Part shown: positions 10,191 through 22,596 of the stretch, one piece after another
Position numbering within the stretch: the first letter of the stretch is position 1
How the letters are laid out: each line of letters begins with the position of its first letter
Origin: Isoetes taiwanensis
Taxonomy: Eukaryota > Streptophyta > Lycopodiopsida > Isoetales > Isoetaceae
NCBI GenBank assembly: GCA_021234155.1
Contig: JAJEKV010000006.1
Coordinates: forward strand, 6,976,435 to 7,040,434
DNA length: 64,000 bases
Direction: 5' to 3'
Notes under the pieces: generated by a model
Seen by the model: only the letters and a program-made list of their open reading frames with translations
What the model was told of the DNA's origin: nothing
The model's database searches: none
Position numbers and translations under genes: made by a program

Positions 10191-11270
10191 ATGGCGGAAA
10201 GCACCAACCATAGCCAGACTAAGAGAGCAGAGGCAGCAAGAGCACCGGCAAGCCAACAAGATCTCAAGGATTTCCTAGCTCAGATAGACAAGCAGTTGGA
10301 GACTAGGATACCCAGCATGGATGCGCTCAACATACTAGCGGAATCGGTCAACCGAAACAAGGTAGCCATTGCAAGCATGGACGTGAGGATAGTAGGAGTG
10401 GAAAAGACAAGCGAAGAAATGCAGCGCAGAATGGACGAGATTGAAGAAGAGAAAGCCAAGATCCTGAATAGGTTGGTTGAATTAGAAAAAGGAAATGTTC
10501 AATTGAATGCATGGGAGTCATTTGATAAAATAAAACCGCATATTGTAGAATATGAGGAACAGACTAGAATTAAGCATGATGTTAGGCTCATAGGGATAGC
10601 AGAGAAACCTAACGAGGATACATATCAAGTGACTGCAGAGGTGATAGAGGTGGTCTTCAAAGAACACAGGAGCATCATTGTCAAGGCAGTGCGATCAGGG
10701 CAATGGAGGGGGAGAGCGAGGCACATAAACTTAACACTCAGGGATCGAGCAGCCAAGGAGAGGGTATTGCGGATAAGATCCAGACTAAGAAACGGGATCA
10801 AGGTACAGGAAGCACTTACGGTAATGCAAAGGCAAGGGCTACACAGGGAGCTGGCCAAGGCCAGAGAACTGAATCAGGCAGGGATACAGGCGGGGGTAAA
10901 AAATGGCAAGGTGTTCTTGCACAAGAGAATACGGGAACTGACAGGAGCGGGACAGGATCCAGGACTGGGAGTTCAGGAGAAAGGGAGGTTGATGGATCGG
11001 GAGACAGAAATGGAGAAGGAGAATACCAGCCCACAGGGGGGTTCCATACAGGTACACGGGAACATAGTGGAGACAACAATAGCCCCCGACATGAGTCAGC
11101 ACAAAGGGGAAGAAAGAGGGGGAAAAGGGGCCGGCGAAGACCGAGCAGCACGAGTCAGGAATATGAACCTGACTCCGACCATGAAGACAAGAGGGAGACC
11201 AAGAAGAATGGGAAACGGAGCAGAATACACGGACACCCAGAGAGAACAACCGCGAGGGAAAAGACGCTGA
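10191..11270 (+). CDS. LINE-A ORF1 protein (nucleic-acid-binding, coiled coil)
   Basis: Intact 359-residue frame. Residues about 25-110 are rich in heptad-like Leu/Ile/Met with many Glu/Lys and should form a coiled coil. Residues about 120-235 (from KHDVRLIGIAEKP through RARHINLTLRDRAAKERVL to GIKVQEALTVMQRQ) match the RRM-plus-C-terminal-domain layout of L1 ORF1 proteins, which coat the element RNA as a chaperone. The last 110 residues are Gly/Arg/Glu-rich low complexity. I use the ATG at 10191 because it follows a stop-rich leader. The 3' 568 bp overlap the upstream part of the ORF2 frame. Confidence 0.8.
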   Translation: MAESTNHSQTKRAEAARAPASQQDLKDFLAQIDKQLETRIPSMDALNILAESVNRNKVAIASMDVRIVGVEKTSEEMQRRMDEIEEEKAKILNRLVELEKGNVQLNAWESFDKIKPHIVEYEEQTRIKHDVRLIGIAEKPNEDTYQVTAEVIEVVFKEHRSIIVKAVRSGQWRGRARHINLTLRDRAAKERVLRIRSRLRNGIKVQEALTVMQRQGLHRELAKARELNQAGIQAGVKNGKVFLHKRIRELTGAGQDPGLGVQEKGRLMDRETEMEKENTSPQGGSIQVHGNIVETTIAPDMSQHKGEERGGKGAGEDRAARVRNMNLTPTMKTRGRPRRMGNGAEYTDTQREQPRGKRR

Positions 11271-14200
11271 AGATATGGTATTGGAATTGCACGGGGTATC
11301 CATGGGACGATGGGGAGAGACTGGAAGGGGCACACGGCTCTGATATAAAATGTCTGGTGGAGACATGGGAGCACAATGTAAAAAGATTGCCAGAGGAGGA
11401 AGGATACGAACTATTCACGTGTTGGAAGGACAAAAACTTCAAAATTGGAAGAGGGAGCGCAGGATTAGCCTGTTATGTTAAAGATAATGTAGTAAAAAGT
11501 GCGAGTATTTTGCAATCTGATGTCAATAAGAGATACATGGTTTTGAGTTTACAATTAGAAAACAAGATAGAATTAATTTTGATTTTAGCCTATTACCCAC
11601 CAAGCAGTGATAAGCTGGATTTGTTGGAACTGGGGAAGACCATGATGAAATGGAAAGAACAGAGCCCAATGATATTAATAGGCGATTTGAACGCTAGAAC
11701 AGGACAGGGACAGGCACAAATCACGAATATGGAGGACACAGATAGACAATGGACAAGCAAGACAAGATCAGAAGAATGGGACAGGAAAACAGAGGACAGA
11801 GCAGAGGCCAATGCTAAGGGAGAGCTACTACTTGAGATATGCTCGACCACAGGAGTCATTGTAGCCAACGGGGTACAGAAATGGGATGGGTCAGGGAAGT
11901 ACACAAGCCAGAATGCACATGGGAAAAGTATAGAGGACTACGTGATAATGAATGACACTGCAGCAGAAATGGTATCGGGATTCACGCTCCTGGACTGGCC
12001 GGTCGGCAAAAGAGAGAGCCACAGACCCATACAGCTAACACTTATGAGGGATGGATACACCTCGAAAGGTATGCAACAAGAGACAGAGGAAATTAATGGG
12101 AAAATGAAAATACAGTTTCAAGAAAAGAAAATAGATGTATTTGTGCAATACGTTCAGGAAGAAATGGGAAAATGGAATTGGGAAGCACACAGAGCAGACG
12201 AGAATGGAGACAGGCTTAATGACATAACAGTGAAAGTAGCAGTGGAAGTATTCGGAAAGAGAAGAAGAAAAAGAGGGAAAGATGCGTTCAAAGCCTCGAG
12301 CTGGTATGATGATGAATGCAGAAAACAGAAAAGAAGGGTCAGAGAGCATAAAGGGAGGGAAACATATCAAACCGAGAAAAAGATATACCTCAAAATGCTG
12401 AGAGCAAAGAGAAACAGAAATATGATACAACACCAATGGGGACTGGCTAAGCTCCTGAAAAAACAACCCCGGAAATTCTGGAAAGGGCTCCAAAAGAAAG
12501 GACAGGGGAATCAGAAAAATAGTAGTTCACAAGAGGAAATTGGGACAGACGGATGGGAGAAATACTTGGAGAAACTATGTAAAACAGGGGCATCTCCAGC
12601 ACCGATACCAGAACTACAAGGGATGGACAAACCGTGTTTTAATACACAGGAAGTGATGATGGCATTGAATAGAATGGCAAATAACAAAGCCCCAGACCTA
12701 TACGGGTTAACAGTGGAAATATTAAAGAGTGTAGATGCAGTAATCGTAAAGCAAGTGACAGATATTTTTAACGGCATCATACATACAGGACTACCAGCCA
12801 GATGGGCGTATAACAGGGTGATACCCCTACACAAAGGGGGGAGCAGACAGGAACCGGGAAATTACAGAACTATAATGGTGAGCTCCATTTTTGCAAAATG
12901 GTTTGGAAAAGTCTTAGACAACAACAAGTCAAGAATCGGGCGAGGGGGGGAATCGGAGAGCACGAGGGACAAAGCGTGGTTCAGCCGGATCACTCAACAA
13001 CGCACCACTTAGTGACACTTTGAGTCTTGATAGAACGAGTAATAGAAACTAGGGGAAGAAAAATAATATCTTTGTTTTGTGGATTTTAGGAAAGCGTTTG
13101 ACACAGTCCCAAGGGAAAAACTAATACAAAGGCTTATAGATATGCAGGCACCAAAGGATATGGTGGGGGCAATTGCGAGACTATACTATAATGTTTATGC
13201 GAAAATGGAAGAAGAAGGGAAAGCGATAGATTGTGACACGGGGGTCAAAGCAGGGGTGCCCACTATCTCCCACATTATTTGGGATATACATAGATGCCCC
13301 TGAGGATTTTTATAGCGAAACGACAAAGGGGACACAGGGCGCCCTACTCTAGGGAACACCAAAGTACCCATCATGCTGTATGCAGATGACCTGAGCATGA
13401 TGGCTACAAAGAACAAAGGGATGCACAGGTTACTTAAGCTGTTAGAAAATTTTTGTGAAAAAGGCGGGGTTGGCCAGTTAATCTCGGAAAAACCAAAATA
13501 GTCTTTTTCGGGCAAAAAGGTAGACATAAACCGTTCAGATACTTGGGAACAGAACTAGAAGAATAACAGAATACAGGTATCTGGGATATGATATGCACGG
13601 CACAGGAAAATGGGCTAAGGGGCGATTACAAGATTCCAAGCGACCATGGAAGCTACTACAATATGAAAAATTTCTGCAACAAAAGCAGGATAATAAACTG
13701 GGAAATTAAATGCTATTTGTTCAGTGCTGTAGTTGCAACTACACAGCTATATGGGGCAGAAGCCTGGGGGCCGGGTCTGACAGAGAAAAAGTGGGAAAAA
13801 CAAGAAGGAATTTACAGACAATGGCATAAGGAGGAATTTAAGCTGAGAACGAATACACCACAAACAACTATAGTATATGAGACAGGGCAAAAACCGATGG
13901 AAGTAAGGGCATGGGAAAGGACCATCAGATATCTTATAAGGAACAATGCAGGTGGAAAACCAAGCAAGCTAGCAAGCATCGCGATCAGAGAATCAGCGAA
14001 AGCCCACATAATCGAAGGCAACGGGTGGTTCAGGGATGTAGCAATGTGGACGAGGAAATTGGGGATGAACTTGAGCGACCTCATCACTGAAGGAGAATGG
14101 AAAGACGAGTGGGCCGACAAAGCCACGCACACCTGGCTGCAGAACCACACGGGCCCCAAGACAATATGGCTTATGACAGTTTTCAACCCGGGACAACAGA

Positions 14201-14556
14201 TAGGGCAACAGATATACCAGGATGACATAATAGGAAAAGCCAGGAAAGACACTCTAGCAAGATTCAGAATGGGAAGTCACGAGCTGAGGATTGAAAAGGA
14301 CAGGTGGCGAGGGATAGAGAGAGAGGATCGAATATGCAGAATCTGTGACAAAGGGGAAGTGGAAGATGAGAATCATATGCTGAATGATTGCCCGGTATAT
14401 GAAAGCATTAGGAACAAGTACAGAGATATAAGGTGGGGTCAGCACGTACACATCATGATGACAAAGCCAGAAACAATGAGGGATCTGGCAGACGCAATAC
14501 GGGAAATGACGGCCAGGCACCGAGAAGTACACAAAGAAAAAGGGTTTCTGTTATGA
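10703..14556 (+). pseudogene. LINE-A ORF2: endonuclease-reverse transcriptase, broken
   Basis: The frame is open from 10703 to 13012, then continues in pieces at 13079-13303, about 13340-13500 and 13588-14556. APE-type endonuclease begins near 11264 (YWNCTG, VETW, YYPPSS, IGDLNARTG, ESHRPI). Reverse transcriptase follows: fingers (NNKAPDLYGL, VIPLHKGG, NYRTIMVSS) near 12670-12890, motif A (DFRKAFD) at 13080, and the catalytic YADD at about 13379. The C-terminal part has FRMGSHELRIE and a C-x2-C-x9-H-x4-C motif (CRIC...H...C) at about 14335-14395. Stops and frameshifts between 12930 and 13590 interrupt the RT, so no full protein can be made. The first 187 codons overlap ORF1 and are low complexity. 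Confidence 0.82.
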
Positions 14557-14795
14557 ACGCCGGAGAGGCGCAGCATAAACACCCTGAAAACGCTCAGCTC
14601 AAAGCTGATTGATAACGACGCGCCCGTGCACGGCCATGAAGCCGATCCAAAGCTGGGTGCCGGTATTAATAGAGAAAAGTCAAGCCTTCAGAAAAGGCTA
14701 CATTGTAAATCAGCATGATGTACTAGTAGCACCCGTAAGGGAGCTCGCCCATGCTACATAAGTCCACGTGCCTCAGGGTACAAGGGACAATAATG
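14557..14795 (+). other. LINE-A 3' untranslated region
   Basis: GC-richer segment between the ORF2 stop and the microsatellite, containing a hairpin-like 'ctcagctcaaagctgat' and 'cccgtaagggagctcg'. It has no coding potential. It belongs to the element because its composition matches the upstream ORF2 and changes abruptly after the tail. Confidence 0.6.

Positions 14796-14886
<91 letters not shown>
14796..14886 (+). repeat. (TATC)n tail of LINE-A
   Basis: About 23 uninterrupted tetranucleotide units directly follow the LINE 3' region. No poly(A) is seen. The position suggests the microsatellite is the 3' tail made during target-primed insertion, later expanded. Confidence 0.85.
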
Positions 14887-17495
14887 TTTTGGCAAATTTA
14901 CCTGTTTCTACCAACCATGGAGAATTTGTTCTAAAAAAGTACTCATTTGGAACCCATATTTATACTTCCATGTATTCAAATTAAATTTACAAGAAATTTA
15001 TCGCGGTGGCCAAGACTGCTGCGAACATTTCTCTTTTTCAAATTCATTATGGGGGAATTTATGTAGTTCTAAAGGGTGTGAAAGAAGTCGGAGTCAAAGA
15101 TACCTGCCCAGATTCATCTCGAGCTTTTGCGCTAGTGAAAAAAGGTTATTGATCATGTAACATTTGTCCTCTGCATCGTCTATTTTCTGCAAGAGTAGTT
15201 GTACCTAGTTTCAATGTTAATGTACAAAAGTGAGACTTATAAATTTTAAGGATTTTAGGCTCCGCGAGATAGAAAAATAAAAATAAAAATCCACAAGAAA
15301 CTTTGTGTGCATAATTCATTGTTGGAAATCCATCTCAAACATCATCTCAAATGTAGCATTGCATTAATATTTACTTTAATTGTTTAGCATGTATATGGTA
15401 TCAGTGAACATGGGCATTGCCCCAACTCTTGCAATTTAGTAACTAGTCCATGGTTGGATTGATGAGGATAAAAATCAATTTTGCTTTAAGACCCATTTTT
15501 TTTTGAGAAATTCCTTGCACTTGCCAATTATCAACATATTTTTCCTCGCAAATCTTGTCTATCTTTTGAACTATTCATTTACTACCATTTGATGGTGCAT
15601 CCTCTATCTCTTTTGAGCTATTCCATGTAGTGCATATGCATGTGCAAAAACATAATGAATCTTTCAATGACTGTATGTGTGCAATATTGAAACATCAGTT
15701 GCACATAAAATAAACACGAGTATGTGTTATCTTGCAAGGGATAATCTTGCAAGAGATAATCATAAGTTGAGGCTTTTCGATGTGAACTCAATGATCTAGT
15801 ATTAAGAAAGAAACCCTATTAGGATTGTGTTGTTGCTGGCCATTTAGTCATCTTAAAGAACTCTATCAAGATACTCAAACTAAGATGTATGACATGTGCA
15901 CAGCGCAAATTAGTGCATTTTAGTCATCAGAAGCCATTGCCACACAAAATTAGATAAGGTTGAAATAGAAGATTCCAAATGCTACTAACCAAACCTGACC
16001 TTGTCTACCATATTATCTGATCTTGCTCCTAATGAGCTCAACCTACAAAAGCTTGATAAAAACATTAGACCATAGACTATGAGCAAACTTAATGTGCTCC
16101 AAACACCTTGATGATGTGACTCATGTTTGCCGGAAATATCATAGCCTTTCACTTTCTTTCTTTGGTAATTTTCCTTTTCAAAGTAAGGTTAAACAAAAAG
16201 ATACATCACCAGTCTGTCATACACCCTTGCTTTGCTTGACGTCTCTACCACAAAAGCTTGAAAAGTAACCTCATTTGCCACAGTCTATCATATTGTAAAC
16301 AAAATCATAGGCTTAGCCTCTCATTAGATAAATACTTTGTGTAAGCTTAGATACTTCCATTGAGGAGGGCTCCTGTTGGACTTGCAGATGAAGAACTACC
16401 CCAATCAAACTAGATACTTCCAGTGAGCAGGGCTCCTGTTGGACTTGCAGATGAAGAAGATTTCCAGATAAGGCTACCCCAAACAAACCAGTTGTCCGTA
16501 TACCAAATATTGGCGTTGATTAAACTTCCTACTCTTTGTCTTCTGCATTGTAATTTTTGACAACATACACCTGGGTTCACCATGAAGGCTGTAGCAACAA
16601 CAGTTCAAGAGACAACCGAGCTCATTGTCATTTGTCGGTACTCTCTTCCATAATAGTAGGAGGACCAAATGCAGCATACCAAGCAAGGGAGAGTTTGCAT
16701 ATGACGAGGTTATGAGTTCTTCTTGCATTGTGTTTGGTGCAAGAGGAAACCTTTCCTTTGAAATTGCAGGTTGGGTAATTGAATAATAAATTCCTGCAAT
16801 CCCGTGACCCTTTTCCCTGCAATAATAGATAAATTTATGAAATTGCGTATAAAAAATACTAAAACTGTTTTGATATTCAATACAACTTTATCTTAATTAC
16901 TATGAGGTTACTATCTTGGAGAGATCATTTTACTGTTGCTGCATGGAAAAATGATGTTGAACTAGAAGACGAAATACCAGCTGGCATCATTGTGTGATGA
17001 CTCTCACTCTGATTATACTGTGAAATTTAAGCTTGCAGTGTAAAACATATCAAGGTTTCTTAAGATGGGTCAAAAATAGCAGCACGAGGTTTGCTCAAGT
17101 TCTGAAGTTCCAGTTTCTTGTCCATCCAACCACAGGCAGTAAAGTCTGTCCCTTTAGGCAGCTATTGCTGATGATGTAATTTACAACGTCCAATCCATGA
17201 CTTACCAAGCAGCGAGAACAGAGGCACAAAAGAACAATCTTACATGGTACAAATAAACTCTATCCTCCGATACAGACGCTGCAACATACTTTATTCAACT
17301 TCATGCCTCCATGGATTTTGATTTTCTGTACTTCTAAAAAAATCCATTAGATGGATCTTTTAGGTCATAAGTAAATTCATAACCTGCCTAATATAGTTAT
17401 GGCATTTCAATACAATAAAACATGTAGTAATCTGGTAGCTTTTGAACAGAAGCAGCAATAGCTTTGCATAGGTTTTTCTTCTTTTTCTTTTTTCC
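14887..17495. other. AT-rich interval without a recognisable gene
   Basis: I see no protein family in either strand. A 63-bp tandem duplication starts at 16348 and 16411 ('tagatacttcca.tgag.agg' through 'gcagatgaaga'). Frames of 60-85 codons at 16474-16822 and 17407-17601 show no family resemblance. Confidence 0.4.
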
Positions 17496-19240
17496 CTTTT
17501 TTTTTTTGAAGGAAAGAGGTTTTTTTATTCATTATTATAGAAAAACAAGTACAATGTGGACAATACCCATGAGCTAAAGATTGTGCCAAAATGCAAGCCA
17601 ATATAAAGTAGTAGTATTGATCATATCTTAGAGTTTATATATGAACTGAAGCAAACATCAGTTTGGGATAGTTAATCCTATAGAAAATATGTAAAACCAT
17701 ACATTTACGAATGTGAAGATACATGAGGTCTTGTAAATGACCTAAAATGTTGAACTCGATATCTTCAAAATTGTCTGATATTGAACTAGATTCACACACA
17801 ACAGATTCCATGCACATACTTATAACCAAATGCATGTTATCAAAAGTAAGAAGGTGGAATAAAGGATCAAAACTTATAGGTCTCATGACGGCAAAGTCAT
17901 AAAAAACATCAGGCTGAGTAATGTAGTTGGAATTCTTTTCTCATTCGATTTTATCAATCAGATCATCTGTGTTCCAAGTTGCCATTAATAGAAGCAAAGT
18001 TCCTTAAGCATCAGGAATTCCTCCGTGGTAATAATAGCATTCTTTGTAATATTTAAAATGCTTACCTATCATTTGAAGGTGGTTCAATTCTATAAATCAA
18101 AACAGATTTCCAAACTGATAAGTAGCCCTACAAAACTCTTATCTCCACTGGATCTCTCTTATAGGAATTTCTCTTGATCTCAAGAAATATCTACTTCTGC
18201 CATTTTGCATCAATAAACTATCAACATCCTCAATTATTGATCTGAGAGGCAGAATCCCTTTGTTATATAGCTTGATCTCTGCTATATCTTTACTGGTGTC
18301 AAGTTTCCATCTACAACACTCAATGTAATCTAGCAAAAGTGATTCAAGTATTAGTAAATGTACAAAGAACATTAAGCTTAAATAAATCATGATGATCATA
18401 AATTTTCCGATGCTATTCCATTTAGCATCATATTCTTTGTCCAGATATTTGCACCTCTTCCTGTGTGAAGTAGCATTTGTTTCCAAATCATAATTAATAT
18501 GCAATTTCTACCACACCAGAGAATAATTTTTGACACCAAATAGACATCTATTCCTCTGCTTTCATATGTTCCACAAGGCAGTATAACAAATAGTATTATA
18601 GAAGGGATCATCGTTGATGAGAAAAAAAAAGAATACTATTAGGTCTTTGGATACTAAACACATTTTCAAACCATGACAAGAAATATCTTAATTTAGGATG
18701 CGAGAATATATGCTCGATAGTCTCAGGTTGCAATTAAGGGAGCAGTCGGTAGACACTTGGATGGAATTAGAACTGTAATGCTTAGAATAGGAGACCAAGT
18801 TAGGCACACTTTTATTAGCCAAGATCCAGATGAAATAGGTAATTTTAGGAGAGCAATAGGAATTCCAGATGTTTTGGCTTTTGAGAGAGAATTCTTTTGA
18901 GCTAGAAATTTGTAGATAGAGGAGACTTCATAAACACTTTTGCCCCTAAGATTCCAATCTGAGCCATTGAGACCAGCCTGACCTTGAATATAAGGATGAA
19001 TTTTTGTGATCAAAGATTTGATGTGCCTAAATAGACTCCTGTCAGTAGAGGTGCCCCTGACTCTATTCTTAAATCCTGTCAGTAATGCATTTAACATTTG
19101 CATCAATTCATTTCTTATAGATTTTAGGATGAGCAATGGCAAGAGAAATTGATGTACTTTGTGATGGAGTTGGATTCCAAAAAATACTAGTTGGATTCTT
19201 TTGACATATACATCCATGTATACTGGTACGTATCCCAACT
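17496..19240 (-). mobile_element. Decayed L1-like LINE 3' portion (LINE-K), minus strand
   Basis: Read on the minus strand, the block contains a degraded zf-RVT-like region (ETIEHIFSHPKLRYF near 18690) and then the words ALWNI-KQRNRCLFGVKN and KLHINYDLE (about 18560-18480) typical of plant LINE ORF2 C-termini, with stops and frameshifts throughout. Its 3' end would be the 'cctctttccttc' plus A12 tract (plus-strand T-run near 17496-17508). The fragment at 54.25-55.2 kb is homologous. Confidence is moderate because only short conserved words remain. Confidence 0.5.
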
Positions 19241-21160
19241 TTTCCCTGCTTAAGATCTATAGCACGTAATCAAAAGAAGCTTTGTTCCCACGTTGTCTTT
19301 TCACTTCCAACTATACATTGAAGTTTTTACCTTTGGGATCTGGAGGTCCGAATCACTTAGATTCTACGAAGATTGCCACGTTGAGCCTAGCTTTGATGCA
19401 ACACTTACTTCAACAAGAACAAAATGTGACTTTCAGAAGGAACATTGAAGCGCACACTCGACCTACAAAAGAAAATTGACAACGAATCTAACTTTGCTGT
19501 AAAGATCCATCTATTTATCTTAGCATGCACATACCGGCAGAATATTCTCAAACCTGGCCATTTCTAAGGGCGGCATATTCCACCACTCCAAATGTCCCTT
19601 TTTTTTTTCTTTTTACTTCTTAAGAAAATGACCGTTTTCCCCTCCCTTTGGGGCAAAAAATTTGCTCCTTTTTCAGGAGCAGGGCTTGGCGTTTTGGCCT
19701 TAACTGCAATTGCGCAAGCTCATGGTTTGCACGCGAGACTTCTGTTCCTTTTGCATCTTCATCTTAGAAGTGTTATCCTTGTTTAATGTGAAATTTTATT
19801 ATAAGCTGATGATTAAGGACTGAAGACAAACATTTCCGCTACAATGAACCGTGAATAATGTAGAGTATGTGCTTTTACCAAATAGCACCAGCCTGAATTT
19901 TGAAATGCATTCGAAGCATTGGAATTTTAAAATACTTTGAAAATTGAGCGGCCGGAATGATTTATAATATATGGCTTTGGCAGCTACTGAAAACAAAAAT
20001 TCTCAGATGTCCATTTCATTGCATATGTTTCTCATAGTAAAACCATTGCTGCGTTTGAAAGGTTAAAACAGTAGAAATTATACTTTGTGTCTAGAGGGTT
20101 TGCTTTAAAAGATACCATACGAGGTGCTTTTCTTCATGGCAATTTTACAGATTAAGATACAGTGAATAATAACGGGCATTCATGCTTTTCTTAACAGAAG
20201 GTTTCTTAAACATCTGCATAAATAACAGTCCAAACCCTTTGGTCACTCTAAACTAGTTTCTCAAATCACCCAAATGTTGACAATTGCAAGGGCAATTTAC
20301 AGCCTTAGGGATAGTTGTGATGCTTGTGGTTGTATTTGAAACCTTTTGGTCATTCTATAACAGGGAAAGGGTACTTATAATTTTAGTTGCAAGGCACCAC
20401 AGTAGGGAAAAATCACACAATTGGTACCTGTTTGCTGTATTGCTTCATGATTTTGGAAAACGAAGGTAAGACCCTGCAATAGTTATAATTTTCTAAATCC
20501 CTATAAATGCTGTCGTGCTTTGGAGAATTCATCCCTCGACAATGTACATATTTGGACGAAAATATTTGGGCAAAATGCTGCAAGGCTCTATTTAGACAAG
20601 CATTTGTAAGTTTGTTAATGAATTATTGAGTGATAACTGGCATATTTTTTTTATACGGATGAATTCATTATGTGCAATACTCTGGGTTTTCAACAATTGT
20701 TTGAATGCTATTGAAAGAGTGTACATATGCACGGTTCAAACATTGCTTGCTTTATACATCTTAAAATACACTTTACCAATCAAGCTCCTGTTAACGCATG
20801 GACTTTCACCTACATAAAAAACTCTTACCAAGAGATGGTTTCTTAAGACCCTAACAAAGAAACGAACCAATAAAACTACAAAACTACTTCTTGAGACAAT
20901 CAGATTCACTAAGATAGCAAGCTAATAAAATCAACCAGGGTATATATATGATAAAGGCCATCAGCTTCCCATTCATATTTAAATGTTACATAGGGCCATA
21001 AGAAAATGATGGAAAGCATAACCATCTCTAACCTCAAATGTGATACAAAATTTCAGCAAAGAGCCTTGAGCTTCCGATGAATCTTTTAGGAACTCCAAAC
21101 ACTCCAAATAAAATGATCCATCAGCAGCACCAGACAGAACAGTGGCCGATAACAGAATAT
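19241..21160. other. AT-rich interval without a recognisable gene
   Basis: No family resemblance in any frame over 60 codons. It lies downstream of the DUF1644 gene and probably includes its 3' untranslated sequence near 21000-21270, where 'aagtgccttccccttg' is duplicated 62 bp apart (21214 and 21276). Confidence 0.4.
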
Positions 21161-21270
21161 ATCAAAAAGCAACTAAGATACCTTCAGCCACTGCTGGTAC
21201 CACCATCTTTAGGAAGTGCCTTCCCCTTGCCTCTGTAATCTGGATCAGCACACCCCCTATAGCACTACCT

Positions 21271-22596
21271 TCAAGAAGTGCCTTCCCCTTGTCTCTGTAG
21301 TCTGGATCGCCGGCGCCTCCTATTTGAAAGTCGTGACTCAGCTGTCCAATTATGAGTAGAGCCCCAATGGTAGTGTCTACTGCGCGCAGAACTGCTAGGG
21401 AGAAGGCTTCCTCTTCTATAACGACCACTTTGTGATAAAGAACTTGATAATGGTCTAAAGACCTGAAACAGAAGGAGAACTGTTAACCATTGACCATCAT
21501 CCCCAGCAAAATCACTGTCATCTTCCATATCGTCATTGTCTATAACGTAATCACCAACAACAGGAGCCCCGTGAAATGAAGACCTGATCGTGCTCAACAC
21601 ATCCCCAATATCAGTTTGCCTTTCAAGTCGCCTCCAGGCCCGCTGTCGAACTGGATCTACATCTGAAGGGCGAGCAAGAGGATGATCACTGCGAGCATGT
21701 TTCCTCAGTTCATCATAATTTCCACTAAAAGGACATCCCTCTTGAGAACAATTTCTAGCCTTGCTATTTAAATACTGCCTCACATGATCAGCCTCCTTCC
21801 ATCCTTTCACAGTTCCTCTGCACAAAGGACACATGAGCCCACTCAGTCTTTGATGATTGGGTAACCCTAACAAAACTGCACTATCACGGGTATCACCATC
21901 AATATCATTAATTTCTGGCTGTGCATCAATTCTGTTAGATTCACTGTCTTGCTCATCTGTTCTATGAACCAAAGGTCTTCTACTTCTTCCACTATTATGA
22001 TACCTTGAGACCAAATCTTCAAGGGGCTGTTCTTCATGGCTCAGATTACTCCTTCCAAAATGTGAGCTCGGCTCTGGCTGTGCATCAGTTCTGCTAATTT
22101 CACTGCCTTGCACATGTGTCCTATGAACCAAAGGTCTTCTACCTCTTCCACTATCATGAAACGTTGAAAATGAATTTTCAGTAAGCTGTTCTTCCAGATA
22201 ACCCAAATCATTCCTTTGAAAATGTGTGCCTGGTTCCAATTGCCTATTCTCGGTTGCACCACTTGATGCATGTGAAGTATCCTGAACATTTTGGGAATGT
22301 TTCGACTTGATATACTGATCAAAACAGTTCGAGTGGCGCCTGCTTGTGTTGCACATGTAAGGCCGGCAACCCTTATCATAAGAAGTACAAAGAAGAAGAA
22401 TTGCGTTGTGAGGCGACTCTATGCAAATAGGGCAAGCGATATCATCCCAATCTTTCATCAAAGAAGGGTCTACTTCTCCGGAACAAGAACCGCAATTTTT
22501 AACATCATCTTCCGTAACTGGATAGTGCTTATTTACGGCAGCTCTTGCCCTAGATTTCTTCCCCAGCAAGGCGCTGGTGTTTGCATCTTTAGGCAT
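21271..22596 (-). CDS. DUF1644 family zinc-finger protein, 441 aa
   Basis: This is a plant-specific family (PF07800) of nuclear or cytosolic proteins with RING-like and C2H2-like zinc sites; molecular role is poorly known, with stress-response links reported for some members. Visible features: NCGSC at residues 34-38, CPICIESPHNAILLLC at 55-70, CRPYMC at 77-82, then a linker, MCPLCRGTVKGW at 255-266, and a C-x4-C-x11-H-x4-H finger at 283-305 (HARSDHP end). Residues 121-174 and 175-228 are a tandem duplication in the linker that I do not expect in the family. An acidic patch (DNDDMEDDSDFAGDD) precedes a hydrophobic WLTVLLLFQVF segment (370-380) and a basic tail. It is a single exon. I start at the ATG at 22596, just before the first conserved residues. 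The tail may be frame-shifted relative to relatives because a second frame is open over 21162-21428. Confidence 0.85.
   Translation of the reverse strand: MPKDANTSALLGKKSRARAAVNKHYPVTEDDVKNCGSCSGEVDPSLMKDWDDIACPICIESPHNAILLLCTSYDKGCRPYMCNTSRRHSNCFDQYIKSKHSQNVQDTSHASSGATENRQLEPGTHFQRNDLGYLEEQLTENSFSTFHDSGRGRRPLVHRTHVQGSEISRTDAQPEPSSHFGRSNLSHEEQPLEDLVSRYHNSGRSRRPLVHRTDEQDSESNRIDAQPEINDIDGDTRDSAVLLGLPNHQRLSGLMCPLCRGTVKGWKEADHVRQYLNSKARNCSQEGCPFSGNYDELRKHARSDHPLARPSDVDPVRQRAWRRLERQTDIGDVLSTIRSSFHGAPVVGDYVIDNDDMEDDSDFAGDDGQWLTVLLLFQVFRPLSSSLSQSGRYRRGSLLPSSSARSRHYHWGSTHNWTAESRLSNRRRRRSRLQRQGEGTS

Larger units (their letters stand above)
9041..14886 (+). mobile_element. LINE-A: near full-length two-ORF non-LTR retrotransposon with (TATC)n tail
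   Basis: The element runs from a purine-rich 5' region, through three promoter-like direct repeats, ORF1 (10191-11270) and a broken ORF2 (endonuclease, reverse transcriptase, C-terminal CCHC motif), to a short 3' region and a (TATC)n tail. The 5' limit is not defined: base composition changes near 9040-9130 and I found no target-site duplication. The ORF1 plus EN-RT architecture is L1-like, but the C-terminus is unlike the zf-RVT type of the LINEs at 28 and 48 kb and matches several 3' fragments elsewhere in the window. Frameshifts in the RT region make this copy inactive. Confidence 0.85.

Noticed and set aside
10816-11442. Several long minus-strand ORFs (up to 175 codons)
   Set aside because: They are antisense to ORF1 and ORF2 of LINE-A, rich in Ser/Pro/Leu as expected from the complement of Glu/Gly/Arg codons.
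14751-15160. ORFs reading Leu-Ser-Ile-Tyr repeats
   Set aside because: They are translations of the (TATC)n microsatellite.
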